From: Lysinibacillus sphaericus
GTDB lineage: Bacteria; Bacillota; Bacilli; Bacillales_A; Planococcaceae
NCBI RefSeq assembly: GCF_001629735.1
Contig: NZ_CP015224.1
Location: 558,001 to 622,000 of the forward strand
Reading direction: 5' to 3'
DNA length: 64,000 nucleotides
Shown here: positions 45,027-54,291 of the stretch, in pieces
How the letters are laid out: each line of letters opens with the position of its first letter
Numbering within the stretch: the stretch's first letter is position 1
Notes under the pieces: model-generated
What the model saw: only the letters and a program-made list of their open reading frames with translations
The model's database searches: none
What the model was told of the DNA's origin: nothing
Position numbers and translations under genes: made by a program

Positions 45027-45422
45027 ATGGGGAGATTAGTGCATTTTGAAATTCATGTAAGTGACATGGAGAGAGCAAAGAATTTCTATGGGAACGTTTT
45101 TGGTTGGTCATTTCAAGATTGGAGTGACTACGCAGGGATGCCCTATTTTGGGGCAGTAACAGGTGGTGAGGATGAGCATGGCATTGATGGCGCTTTAATG
45201 CAACGTCAAGGTCCTCCTCCGGAGCCAAACCAAGCTATGAATGGATTCGCCTGTACGATGGGTGTAGAAAGTTATGATGTAACAGAAGCAAGTATTCTTG
45301 AAAATGGTGGTCAAGTAGCCATGCCCAAGTATGCATTACCCGGTATGGCATGGCAGGGATACTATATGGATACGGAAGGGAATGTATTTGGTATTCATCA
45401 GCCAGATAAAAATGCAAAATAA
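45027..45422 (+). CDS. VOC (glyoxalase/bleomycin resistance fold) protein
   Basis: A 131-residue protein of the vicinal oxygen chelate superfamily: VHFEIHVSDMERAKNFYGNVFGWSF opens the first babab unit and YYMDTEGNVFGIHQ closes the last. ATG 45027 lies just after AAGGAGG. Metal-binding His/Glu positions are present, but the substrate is unknown. Stand-alone gene. Confidence 0.88.
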   Translation: MGRLVHFEIHVSDMERAKNFYGNVFGWSFQDWSDYAGMPYFGAVTGGEDEHGIDGALMQRQGPPPEPNQAMNGFACTMGVESYDVTEASILENGGQVAMPKYALPGMAWQGYYMDTEGNVFGIHQPDKNAK

Positions 45423-45533
45423 GCAAACTGATGTAGCATTTGCCTAGTAAGTAGGGAAAAGTGCTTGAAGGGGTCATAAAAACTCAGAGCAAACCGACTT
45501 CATCAAAACTAACCCCCTATGCAAACAACTAGT

Positions 45534-45571
45534 AAGACTTATGTTCTTTTACGGACATAGGTCTTTTTTTA
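45534..45571 (+). terminator. Rho-independent terminator after the VOC gene
   Basis: AAGACTTATGT / ACATAGGTCTT stem (one G-T pair) and T7. Confidence 0.8.
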
Positions 45572-45703
45572 ATTGGTGGTAACGCATCGTCAGAAGGGAT
45601 GAAAGTGGTTAAATTTTCAAATTGATAATGTTTTATTTTGGTAAATTTGGTATCTTTAATAAAGGAGTTTGAATTGCTACATAGTGATCAAGGAGTAAAT
45701 GGA

Positions 45704-46834
45704 ATGAAAAGAAGAAAACGAATGTTATTATCAGTGGCATCCCTCTTGTTATTAAGTTCTTGTAATAGTGAGATGGAGGAGGTCACGAAGGATGAGAAAA
45801 AGTATATATCGTCTATTCAAAAAAAGGAAACGTATGAAATTCAACAACCTGCTAAATTTAATATTGCTAGAGGCTCCATTATTAAGAATATGAATAATGC
45901 ATTAAATATGAATGAAATAGAAAGAGGTTTAATGGAATTATCAGTCAATCATTTTTCCACAGAGAAGTTCTATATGCAGGAAGGTCAATATTTAAGTGGT
46001 AAAACAATTAGCCAATGGCTAAGTAGAAAAACCAATGAAGATGTGGGTTTAAACCCCGCTATTGAACATCAAACCGATAATGTATTAGAGGATGAAAAGA
46101 GGTATCCCTTAATCCTTTCTCATGTATTGGAACAAGATTTTATTAATAAAGAAACTAATAAAATAGAGGGAATGTCAATCGCCATATCGTTAAATGAATA
46201 TTATGATATACGAGTAACTGATGATGAAGGTTTAATTTACACTGGGCAAGTGAAGGTAGACCAAAATAATGATGAAATTGATGATGTCAAAATCTTTGGT
46301 AAAAAAGTAGCTGAAAAGATAGTTAAAGATATTAGGGGAAATGTAAAAATACCGAATGTTCCTATTTACCTTACGTTATTTCAGGAATCGAATATAAATG
46401 ATATTATTCCAGGGGTATTTTTAGCAGAAACGTTTATTCCTCATGGGGAAGCTACCATTACAAAATGGGCTGAAATAGATAAGAAATTTTATATATTCCC
46501 TTCGGAAGCGTTATATACTTTAGACCAGAATATGTATACAAAACTATTGCTTTTCAAAGAGGATATTCAGAAAGGATTTAAACATTTAAACCTAAAAATA
46601 TTTGGCAAGCTACAATATGAAAAAGGCAAATTAACAGATATTCAAATAGAGGTGAACGCTCCACTTATAAATGAACCAGAGCTGATTGGTCTATTACAGC
46701 TCATAAGTACCAATTTAAATAGCATATTAATTGATTATACTCCCATTACAGTTCGGATCATTGATCAGCAACAAGATGTAGGAATTGTCCTTTGGGACCC
46801 TCTTGAAAAACAAATTTTTGCAACGCCTATTTAA
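45704..46834 (+). CDS. CamS/YerH family lipoprotein
   Basis: A 376-residue lipoprotein of the CamS sex pheromone precursor family. Signal peptide ends in the lipobox LSSC (Cys about 21). Family pattern: RGLMELSVNHFSTEKFYMQEGQYL, LNPAIEHQTDNV, LSHVLEQDF, VPIYLTLFQESNINDIIPGVFLAE. In enterococci and staphylococci, peptides from such signal sequences act as sex pheromones. ATG 45704 has AAGGAG eight bases upstream. It is a single gene here, away from the gat locus where relatives often lie. Confidence 0.88.
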   Translation: MKRRKRMLLSVASLLLLSSCNSEMEEVTKDEKKYISSIQKKETYEIQQPAKFNIARGSIIKNMNNALNMNEIERGLMELSVNHFSTEKFYMQEGQYLSGKTISQWLSRKTNEDVGLNPAIEHQTDNVLEDEKRYPLILSHVLEQDFINKETNKIEGMSIAISLNEYYDIRVTDDEGLIYTGQVKVDQNNDEIDDVKIFGKKVAEKIVKDIRGNVKIPNVPIYLTLFQESNINDIIPGVFLAETFIPHGEATITKWAEIDKKFYIFPSEALYTLDQNMYTKLLLFKEDIQKGFKHLNLKIFGKLQYEKGKLTDIQIEVNAPLINEPELIGLLQLISTNLNSILIDYTPITVRIIDQQQDVGIVLWDPLEKQIFATPI

Positions 46835-46944
46835 CTTCTCGACATCGTAAATGTTTATTTTAGGCTAGCTGTTAATAAAGAGGTCAAACTTTTCATGGAT
46901 GATAATACCTATATTATCCTTTATAGTAAGTGTTTAAAAAGTAC

Positions 46945-46977
46945 AGGTGCCCATATAACTGAGGCACCTCTTTTTTT
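46945..46977 (+). terminator. Rho-independent terminator after the CamS-like gene
   Basis: AGGTGCC / GGCACCT stem followed by T7. Confidence 0.8.
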
Positions 46978-47017
46978 ATGGCAAATGGCATTGCAATCTT
47001 TAAAATGAATGGGTATG

Positions 47018-47040
47018 ATGAAAATGATAATCATTTTCAT
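47018..47040 (+). promoter_or_regulatory. Fur box upstream of the LLM monooxygenase
   Basis: The core GAAAATGATAATCATTTTC is near the Fur consensus, and the 23-base palindrome extends three bases on each side. It lies 21 bases before the monooxygenase ATG, so repression by iron-loaded Fur is likely. Confidence 0.85.
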
Positions 47041-47060
47041 TTAAAAGGAGTGAAGTATCC

Positions 47061-48344
47061 ATGAAAAGACATCTCATTATTGGTATGCATCTAGCTGTGC
47101 ATGACAAGGATGGTGAGAAAGGTGCATTGATTGATGAACATATTGCATTCGCAAAGCGTGCGGAGGCGGCTAAATTAGATTTTCTATTTAAGGCAGATTA
47201 TTTAATGGCTCATCCAGAATTAATGGCTAAAACAAAAGGTACAGTTGGGTTAGACCCTAGCTTTTTATTGGCAACAGTGGCCAGAGAAACGAAGCAAATA
47301 GGATTAGTAACGACCATTTCTACATCCTTTACACCACCCTATTTGATTGCCCGTCAATTACAATCCTTGAATTGGATTAGTGGTGGGCGTGTAGGGTGGA
47401 ATATTGTGACTTCCATTGATGGTGCTTATAATTTTAGTAACGAGCCTATGCCTTCCTCAGAGGAGCGGTATGCTAAAGCGGCTGAATGTACTAAGATTGT
47501 GAAGCAGCTATGGCATAGTCATCCATATGAAATGTTAGAAACAGATGGTGATATAGAGAAAATAAAAGAACTTATGAAGCCTATCAATCATGAGGGAGAG
47601 TTTTTCCATATAAAGGGGCCGTTAAATATACCGATGCATCCGGCAGGAGAAATGCCATTATTTCAAGCAGGAGCATCGGACGTAGGGCGACAATTTGCAG
47701 CAGCCGTATCGAATGCCATTTTTGCGGCGACACCAGCTATGGAGGTTGGTATTGAAATGCGTAATGATTTACGGAAACGTGCTGTTAACGTGGGACGTAC
47801 AGCAGATGATATACGGTTATTACCAGGACTCTATTTCTTTATTGGAGATACATATGAAGAAGCATTAGACATGTACCATCATGCACACGCACATTTAACC
47901 CTGGAGCGTCGTTACGATGCTTTAGAATCAGTTATAGGTTTGAATGTTCGGCATATGGCACTTCATGATCCTGTAACAGTGGATATGTTACCACCTGAGA
48001 ATCAGAAAGTACGCAGTCGAACACATGCTAAACTTGTTCGTCGTTACATCATGGAAAATGAACCATCTGTTGAGGGATTGCTTGCTCGTCCAGAAGTAAT
48101 TGGATCTGCACATCTTGTAGCAATCGGCACATCACATGATATTGTCGATCAAATCGTTACTTTTTATGAGAAGGGGGCATTGGATGGCTTTATTGCTGTT
48201 CCAGGTGGTCCTGCGAAATCTTTGGATTTATTCTTTAGCGATGTTATCCCTATGTTAGTAGAGCGTGGGTTATTCCGGGCTGAATATGAAGGTAGCACAT
48301 TACGGTCCCATTTAGGCTTAAACATGCAATTATCTAATAAATAA
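47061..48344 (+). CDS. NtaA/DszA-type FMN-dependent (LLM-class) monooxygenase
   Basis: A 427-residue luciferase-like monooxygenase of the NtaA/SnaA/DszA group. TIM-barrel signatures: LDFLFKADYL, TTISTSFTPPYLIARQLQSLNWISGGRVGWNIVTS, PLFQAGASDVGRQFAA. Relatives cleave C-N or C-S bonds (NTA, EDTA, dibenzothiophene sulfone) with FMNH2 supplied by a reductase. The strong Fur box suggests a role under iron starvation, for example freeing metal from a chelate, but this is inference. AAAGGAGTG precedes the ATG. Confidence 0.9.
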   Translation: MKRHLIIGMHLAVHDKDGEKGALIDEHIAFAKRAEAAKLDFLFKADYLMAHPELMAKTKGTVGLDPSFLLATVARETKQIGLVTTISTSFTPPYLIARQLQSLNWISGGRVGWNIVTSIDGAYNFSNEPMPSSEERYAKAAECTKIVKQLWHSHPYEMLETDGDIEKIKELMKPINHEGEFFHIKGPLNIPMHPAGEMPLFQAGASDVGRQFAAAVSNAIFAATPAMEVGIEMRNDLRKRAVNVGRTADDIRLLPGLYFFIGDTYEEALDMYHHAHAHLTLERRYDALESVIGLNVRHMALHDPVTVDMLPPENQKVRSRTHAKLVRRYIMENEPSVEGLLARPEVIGSAHLVAIGTSHDIVDQIVTFYEKGALDGFIAVPGGPAKSLDLFFSDVIPMLVERGLFRAEYEGSTLRSHLGLNMQLSNK

Positions 48345-48348
48345 ACGT

Positions 48349-48380
48349 AAAAGGGCAAACAAATCGTTTTGCCCTTTTAT
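48349..48380 (+). terminator. Rho-independent terminator
   Basis: AAAAGGGCAAA / TTTTGCCCTTTT stem directly after the monooxygenase gene. Confidence 0.82.
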
Positions 48381-48382
48381 TG

Positions 48383-48583
48383 CTAGAAGCTCATCCGAAT
48401 ATTAATAGGATAAAGATAGGGTGATTCGGGTTGTTCAATTGCTACCCAATTATCAATATGGATGACAGGTAAGCTTGCCCCCTCATAAGTTGTTTGACCA
48501 ATTGTGCCGACTACTTCGAGCCATGTATCTTCTGTGAGCGTAGGTGCCTCAGAGAATTCTGTTAGAAAGCCTACGATATTGCT
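48383..48583 (-). pseudogene. YcgQ/DUF1980 C-terminal remnant
   Basis: The last about 65 codons read as the C-terminus of a TIGR03943/YcgQ-type protein (SNIVGFLTEFSEAP, EDTWLEVVGTIGQTTYEG, ESPYLYPINIRM). The rest of the gene is gone, and the 5' side is fused to the AraC-type gene in another frame. It has no start or site of its own. It is a relic of a deletion. Confidence 0.6.
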
Positions 48584-49739
48584 TAGGGGTGATACCCGTA
48601 AATTTCTTAAAAACTTTAATAAAATAGCTTTGGTCTGTGAAATTAAGTAAAGAGCCAATATCTAAAATTGGATAGTTTGTAAATGTTAAAAGCTTTTTCG
48701 CCTCATCGATTCTTTGTTGCTGAATATATTCAGTAAAGGAAATCCCAACTTCTTTTTTAAATAAAGAAGAAAGATAATTAGGGCTTAAATGGCAAATAGC
48801 TGAAAGTTGATCGAGAGTTATATCCCCATATAATTGATTTTCAATAAAATGGACACAAGTAGTAATGGGTGCTGAAAATTTCCTTGTACTAGCTTGTGCC
48901 ACTCGGCTAGTATAGTCGTAAATAGCTTCCTCCATTAACGAAAGAATGTCGATTAAATTATTTTGATCCTCTAGTTTTTGAATATAAAAATCACTTAATG
49001 TAAAGGCTGTTTCTTCGTTTAACCCACCTTCAATCGCTGCACGACAAATTAGGGCAATCCCAGTAATCATCAAATATTGTACACTTTTTAAATTATTGCG
49101 TTTTGAAAGTACTCCTAGTTCCGCTTGTTCAACAATGGAATAATTCAAGACTTCTGTTAATTTCTCCATACGCCCATTTTTCACATTGTCTAACAATATT
49201 TTTTCGTAGTAAAGATTTGTATGAACGATATCATTTCTTCTGGCATACGAAAGCTCAAGCGCTGTATGTCCCTCATGACGAATGAGGGGCTTTAGCTCTT
49301 GATTATAATGAATAACCGCTGTTTTATTTAATTTTCGCTGATAGATGGAATAATAAACAAATAAACTAATAGCTAAGTATTCCTGATAATGAAGAGTAGG
49401 AATAGGCTCATGCTCATAATCAGTGATTTCCTCCATTTGTGGTGAAAGAGAGGGTCCGACAATTAAGGCTCCCAAATATTGTTCGTTTATCGTGAGGTTG
49501 ATAAAGAAAAAATTAACATTAGCGATCGTGAAAAAAATCGGGTAGTCGGTTGAAGACGTATGGTAAGGATATGTTTTCAATTGTTCCTTTATAGAACAAT
49601 AGGATGAATGATTGAGACATTCCGCTGATGCATATTCAAAAATTATTTCTCCCGATGCATGAATATAAGAAACAGGAAGATGATGTATTTCATAAATTAA
49701 TTGACTTATGTATTGAAGGTCGATAGTGGATATTTTCAC
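48549..49739 (-). CDS. AraC-family transcriptional regulator with N-terminal sensor
   Basis: A 396-residue regulator with an N-terminal sensory region of unknown ligand (about 1-280) and a C-terminal AraC helix-turn-helix pair (about 295-392, ITLDQLSAICHLSPNYLSSLFKKEVGISFTEYI). GTG 49739 has GAGGTG eight bases upstream. It is divergent from an SDR dehydrogenase gene, which is its most likely target. Its last codons lie inside the remnant of a YcgQ-like gene, so its natural 3' end may have been altered. Confidence 0.87.
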   Translation of the reverse strand: MKISTIDLQYISQLIYEIHHLPVSYIHASGEIIFEYASAECLNHSSYCSIKEQLKTYPYHTSSTDYPIFFTIANVNFFFINLTINEQYLGALIVGPSLSPQMEEITDYEHEPIPTLHYQEYLAISLFVYYSIYQRKLNKTAVIHYNQELKPLIRHEGHTALELSYARRNDIVHTNLYYEKILLDNVKNGRMEKLTEVLNYSIVEQAELGVLSKRNNLKSVQYLMITGIALICRAAIEGGLNEETAFTLSDFYIQKLEDQNNLIDILSLMEEAIYDYTSRVAQASTRKFSAPITTCVHFIENQLYGDITLDQLSAICHLSPNYLSSLFKKEVGISFTEYIQQQRIDEAKKLLTFTNYPILDIGSLLNFTDQSYFIKVFKKFTGITPKQYRRLSNRIL

Positions 49740-49904
49740 GTTCTACACACCTCAGTCCTTAATGGTGCTATCAAAATGAAAGCAGTTTCAATTTTTATGA
49801 ATAGACAATAGGAAAGTACTATTTTGTGTAAAATAATACAATAAAAAAGGGGAAAGTAGCAATAAAATAGACCATGTATTCAACATACTAGGGAGGAATG
49901 GAAG

Positions 49905-50663
49905 ATGGAACTTTTAAATAAAATTGCAGTTGTAACAGGTGCAGGGAGCGGTATTGGAAGAGCAAGCAGTTTAAAGCTTGCTAGCAACGGTGCAAAAGTC
50001 GTGATTGTTGATTTCAACAAGGAAACGGGAGAAGAGACATTAAACTTGATGAAAGAGCAAGGCGGAGAAGGAATCTTCGTTCAGGCCGATGTTTCGAACA
50101 GTGAAGATGTAGAGAAATATGTGAATGCTGCTGTTGAAACATATGGTCGTATTGATGTGTTTTTCAATAATGCAGGCGTGATTCAGAAAATCTCCCCATT
50201 AACAGAGATTACTGATCATGAATATGATCGTATTATGGCAATCAACGTAAAAGGTGTTTTTCTTGGCTTAAAACATGTGATTAAAGTTATGGAAGGACAA
50301 GGTAGCGGCTCGATTATAAATACGGCTTCAACAGCGGGCGTTCGTAGCGAGCATAGTATGGCCATTTATTCTGCAAGTAAGCATGCGGTTGTAGGTTTAA
50401 CGAAATCTGCTTCATTAGAATATGTGAAAAAAGGTATTCGTATCAATGCGATTTGTCCTGGCGGAGTAGAAACAGCGTTAACAAACAGTGTCACTGCTAT
50501 GTTTGAAACAGGTGGCTATATTCCAGAGGAAATTCCAAATATGAGAATGGGACGCTACGCTAAACCAGAAGAGTTAGCAGAAATGGTTGTTTTCCTAGCT
50601 TCAGACAAAGCAAGCTATATGACAGGCTCTATCGTAGTGGTTGATGGCGGCTTAACATTGTAA
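49905..50663 (+). CDS. Short-chain dehydrogenase/reductase
   Basis: A 252-residue SDR oxidoreductase. NAD(P) loop TGAGSGIGRASSL, NNAG (FNNAGVI), catalytic Ser (INTASTAG) and YSASK. C-terminal pattern YMTGSIVVVDGG is typical of glucose 1-dehydrogenase/3-oxoacyl reductase-like SDRs. The Asp after strand 2 (VDFN) points to NAD(H) preference. ATG 49905 has GGGAGG upstream. Substrate unknown. Divergent AraC gene may regulate it. Confidence 0.9.
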   Translation: MELLNKIAVVTGAGSGIGRASSLKLASNGAKVVIVDFNKETGEETLNLMKEQGGEGIFVQADVSNSEDVEKYVNAAVETYGRIDVFFNNAGVIQKISPLTEITDHEYDRIMAINVKGVFLGLKHVIKVMEGQGSGSIINTASTAGVRSEHSMAIYSASKHAVVGLTKSASLEYVKKGIRINAICPGGVETALTNSVTAMFETGGYIPEEIPNMRMGRYAKPEELAEMVVFLASDKASYMTGSIVVVDGGLTL

Positions 50664-50670
50664 AATGAAG

Positions 50671-50705
50671 AAATCCAGTGCAAGACTAGCCACTGGATTT
50701 TTTCA
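50671..50705 (+). terminator. Rho-independent terminator after the SDR gene
   Basis: AAATCCAGTG / CACTGGATTT stem with T6. Confidence 0.85.
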
Positions 50706-50718
50706 TGTTTGATTGGGG

Positions 50719-52380
50719 CTATAAAGTGAATTTTTTTAGCTCATTCATTAATGTATCCGTCATTTTTTGAAGATCGACGATTTTTGTATTTATTTTCTGG
50801 AAGGATACTAGTTGTTCCTGCGTGGATGCTGAAATTTCCTCTGTACCCGCCGCCGTTTCTTCTGTAATCGCAGAGATATTTTCAATCGTCCCATTCACTT
50901 GCTGGCTCATTTCATTTGTTTGCATCATTTCCTTAGTAAGATGCTGTAAATCTTGATGGATATCGGTGATATGATTAGTAATGGCTGCAAATGAATGTTC
51001 CGTTTCTAGCATTGATTGTGCTTGCTCATTTGAAAGCTCATGCCCTCTTTCAGCCGTAACTAGAATGTGGTCGATACCATCTTTAATATGAGTCACCATC
51101 GAAGAAATTAAATTTGTGGCATTTTCAGTTTCCGAAGAAAGCTTTTTAACCTCATCGGCTACAACGGCAAATCCTTTTCCTGCTTCGCCAGCACGGGCTG
51201 CTTCAATAGCCGCATTTAAAGCTAATAAATTTGTTTGACTGGCAATGGTATGAACAGCATTAGCTGCTCCTTCAATTTCCGTTGTAAATTGTGAAAATTG
51301 AGTAACTGCATTCTTTATTGCTAGTGAAGCGCCTTGAATATCTTTTGCAATGGTAGATTGTTTTTCCAATGTATACTGCCCATTTTGAACGGCATCCAAT
51401 GCCTGTTTACCATGTATAGCTGATTGCTCCGTTGTGTGAGCAACGGATTTAAATTGATCCGACATATTATTCATGAGCATCGCGACCGATTGTATATCTT
51501 CTGACATCGTGTAACTACCCTTTGCTAATTCGTCAGTAGATACGGCTACTTGATTGCTACCTTCGTTAATATTTTGCATATGGCTTGTTACATCCTGTGT
51601 AAATAAACTAACATCCTTGCCTATTTGATCAATGGACAACACAGTGCTTCTTAAATTCGTCATCATTTGTGAAAAACTTTCCGTCAATCGATCAATCTCG
51701 TAACGGCTATTTGATTGATAGGAAAGGGTGGAGGTATCTATTGTAAGGTCCCCAGTAGCCGCGCTCTGCGCACATTCTACAATTTGGTTGATAGGTTTGG
51801 TAATTCTTTTAGCAGCTACATAGGAATAAATAATCGTTGCTAAGATTAATAGGATACTGCCTATGATAGCTGTTGTAATAATAAAACCAATTTTTTGCTT
51901 TGTTACTTGTATCATCTCTTGATACCATTCATTTGTTTCTTTTTTTAACAAATACATATCATTTAAAATGCCTTTAATTCGAAGAGATTGCTTTTTAATT
52001 TCTGAACGATTGTCATCTTGGAAACCCGATTTTGTAGCTTTTTCAAGCTCTGCAAATTTATTCGATATTTTATTGATTAATTTTTGATGTTCAGGAATTT
52101 TTGTCAGAGATGCTAATGCATCTAAATTGACTTTTGTTTCTTGTAATATAGCAAGCGCTTCGTTTTTATTGGCCTCACTATCTAAATAGGTGTAGTTGTT
52201 TAATGATTGGCTAGCAACTACGAAGCTTTGTTCAAGCTCTTTCACTGAGAGTAATAGTGCGGTATCGTCTTGTGCTGTTGTTTGAATGGAAAATGTTTGA
52301 ACAATAATAAAACCAATCATCCCCATTGCCAGCAAGATGGGGATCAACGTGTTCATAAATAATTTCTTTCGTAGTGTCAC
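50719..52380 (-). CDS. Methyl-accepting chemotaxis protein
   Basis: A 553-residue chemoreceptor. TM helix 1 (about 7-29), helical outer sensor domain (about 30-165), TM helix 2 (about 167-190), HAMP (about 192-245) and signalling coiled coil with the tip [19 protein letters not shown] near residue 385. It overlaps the upstream BMP lipoprotein gene by four bases (ATGA). No transporter gene lies nearby, so the lipoprotein most likely delivers ligand to this receptor. The operon has a sigma-D-type promoter. Confidence 0.95.
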   Translation of the reverse strand: MTLRKKLFMNTLIPILLAMGMIGFIIVQTFSIQTTAQDDTALLLSVKELEQSFVVASQSLNNYTYLDSEANKNEALAILQETKVNLDALASLTKIPEHQKLINKISNKFAELEKATKSGFQDDNRSEIKKQSLRIKGILNDMYLLKKETNEWYQEMIQVTKQKIGFIITTAIIGSILLILATIIYSYVAAKRITKPINQIVECAQSAATGDLTIDTSTLSYQSNSRYEIDRLTESFSQMMTNLRSTVLSIDQIGKDVSLFTQDVTSHMQNINEGSNQVAVSTDELAKGSYTMSEDIQSVAMLMNNMSDQFKSVAHTTEQSAIHGKQALDAVQNGQYTLEKQSTIAKDIQGASLAIKNAVTQFSQFTTEIEGAANAVHTIASQTNLLALNAAIEAARAGEAGKGFAVVADEVKKLSSETENATNLISSMVTHIKDGIDHILVTAERGHELSNEQAQSMLETEHSFAAITNHITDIHQDLQHLTKEMMQTNEMSQQVNGTIENISAITEETAAGTEEISASTQEQLVSFQKINTKIVDLQKMTDTLMNELKKFTL

Positions 52381-53363
52381 TGGCTATCCCTCTTTTCTGC
52401 AGAAACTTTTATCGAGCCTGCAACAATCGCTTCACGGGCTTTTTCAATAGCGACTTGTTGCTCAGACTTTAATGTAATCACACGGATATCAGCTAGTCCA
52501 ACACCTTGCTCGGCTAGCCCTAGAGCCAAGGATTTTTCAGTTAATTTACCTTCGTCCACCAATGTTTTTGCGAGTTGAAAAACGGCATGGTCAACATTCT
52601 TTAACATAGAAGTGACGACTGTTTTTTCAGCAATATAAAATTGATCGATATCAACCCCAGCTGCATAAATTCCCATCTCTTCAGCTTTTTTAATCGCCCC
52701 AAAGCCTGTAAAACCAGCAGCGTGGTAAATAAAATCAACTTGATGTTGAATATATTTATCAGCGATTGCCGCACCAGCCTGTGTATCATCAAAGGTTCCT
52801 GCATAGTCACTCATAATTTCAATATTTGGGTTTACATAGTGAGCTCCTTCTATAAAACCATTTTCAAAGTGATGGATAACAGAAGCATCTGCCCCACCAA
52901 TAAAGCCGATTTTTCCTGTTTTGCTTGTCATAGCAGCCACCATACCAACTAAGAAGCTTCCTTCCTGCTCCTTAAAGGTAATAGAAATAATGTTGTTCAC
53001 ATCTGACTGTCCATCAATCAATACAAACTGTTGCTCCGGGAATTGCTTCGCAGTCTTTTCTAGTGCCTCTTGTACAGAGAAACCGAGACCAATGATAATA
53101 TCATATTTTTCTTCTACAAGCTCCTGTAGTTTTTCCTCATAATTTCCATCTGGTGCCTCTTTATAATCAAATAAAATACCAAGCTCATCCCGCGCCTTTT
53201 CAAGTCCTTTAAAAGCAGAATCGTTGAATGATTCATCTCCAAGTCCAGCATCCGATAGTAAAACGCCTATCTTATAGTCTTCCTTTGATGTTTCTGTCTG
53301 AGCCGATGAACAACCTGCTATTAATAGAGCAATCAAAAGACAAGCCACCATTAATTTCTTCAA
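52377..53363 (-). CDS. BMP/Med-family binding lipoprotein
   Basis: A 328-residue lipoprotein of the BMP family (PnrA/TmpC/Med type), usually nucleoside or purine-related binding proteins of ABC importers. The signal peptide ends in LIAGC; the mature part has the periplasmic-binding fold ([61 protein letters not shown]). TTG 53363 follows GGAGG at 11 bases. Translational coupling to a chemoreceptor and absence of transporter genes suggest a sensing role. Confidence 0.9.
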   Translation of the reverse strand: MKKLMVACLLIALLIAGCSSAQTETSKEDYKIGVLLSDAGLGDESFNDSAFKGLEKARDELGILFDYKEAPDGNYEEKLQELVEEKYDIIIGLGFSVQEALEKTAKQFPEQQFVLIDGQSDVNNIISITFKEQEGSFLVGMVAAMTSKTGKIGFIGGADASVIHHFENGFIEGAHYVNPNIEIMSDYAGTFDDTQAGAAIADKYIQHQVDFIYHAAGFTGFGAIKKAEEMGIYAAGVDIDQFYIAEKTVVTSMLKNVDHAVFQLAKTLVDEGKLTEKSLALGLAEQGVGLADIRVITLKSEQQVAIEKAREAIVAGSIKVSAEKRDSQ

Positions 53364-53403
53364 AATGTGTACTACCTCCTGTTGTTTCCTAGTTATAAAG
53401 TAT

Positions 53404-53430
53404 ATATCGGCAAAAATTTAATATTTTTAG
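53404..53430 (-). promoter_or_regulatory. Sigma-D-type (motility) promoter
   Basis: On the minus strand CTAAA and GCCGATAT are separated by 14 bases, matching the sigma-D consensus (TAAA, about 15, GCCGATAA). It ends about 40 bases before the BMP lipoprotein start. Confidence 0.75.
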
Positions 53431-53754
53431 TCTGATGTCAGACGACGAATAAAATAAATTTCTGTAGAATCTATAAGAATATATATCCAAATCTATATAC
53501 ATAATAAGTTAATAATCTAAAGCTTGATGACTAATCAAGTAATAAATTTATTAAAGTTTCCCACTTTCCCACGTATGTACAATAACAAAAAAGCCCAACG
53601 CAATTTGTTAAATAGACTATACTAATAAGAGGATATTAGATTTGTTAATTAGATGTTGAAAATATCGTAAAGTATGTATTCAATAAATGGAGCGTATGGT
53701 TGTTTTTTGTGGAGTGCGCAGCTCACAGCGGGAGGCGTAATGAGGTCTTTGAAG

Positions 53755-54276
53755 CCCTTATCAGAGTTCAAATGTTACTCTCCTCCAACAAGAAAAAGCA
53801 AAACGAGCGGAAAAGACAATTTACCTTACAATTACAGTTATAGCAAATTTCTATGACTACCTTTATCGGAATGAAGAAGTGTAAAATGACATGATGGAAA
53901 AGCTGATGAAACAACTGTTTACAGAGAGACACTCACGTTATAAAAGTTTTTTACATCATGTAAATAAGGATTAACCCTCTATCAGAAATATACTTAAATT
54001 AAAGGAACCACGAAAAAAAGTAGACACACTCACAAAGGACAAGTGCAGCAAGGATTAGAAGCAACCCCCAATATTCGAAATACATTCTTAATTCAATTGT
54101 TATTTAACAAAGGATTGCATATTGGAGAAGCTCTCGCTCTTTTCATGGAGGGTTTCATTTTTGATCATGGCAAGGGACATCGAATTCGTTTAGTGGATCG
54201 AAGGGAATTAGAAAATGGTGCAATATTAAAGACTGCTGAACGAGAAATGTATGTTTCGCCTCCATTTTCTAAATAA
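53755..54276 (+). pseudogene. Decayed tyrosine recombinase (site-specific integrase)
   Basis: Reading across frames gives TIYLTITVIANFYDYLYRNEEV, NDMMEKLMKQLF, YKSFLHHVNKD, NILKLKEPRKKVDTLT, then RNTFLIQLLFNKGLHIGEALALF and IFDHGKGHRIRLVDRRELENG. These follow the N-terminal and early catalytic parts of a tyrosine recombinase. In-frame stops and at least one frameshift separate them, and the C-terminal catalytic Tyr region is absent. Confidence 0.78.
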
Positions 54277-54291
54277 AATAATTGATTAAGA

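Noticed and set aside
45013-45477. Two minus-strand frames over the VOC gene
   Set aside because: Both are antisense to a well-supported VOC-fold gene and have odd His-rich, low-complexity translations.
54043-54276. An intact 77-codon protein
   Set aside because: It aligns in order with the upstream broken pieces as part of one decayed tyrosine recombinase, so it is not a separate gene.
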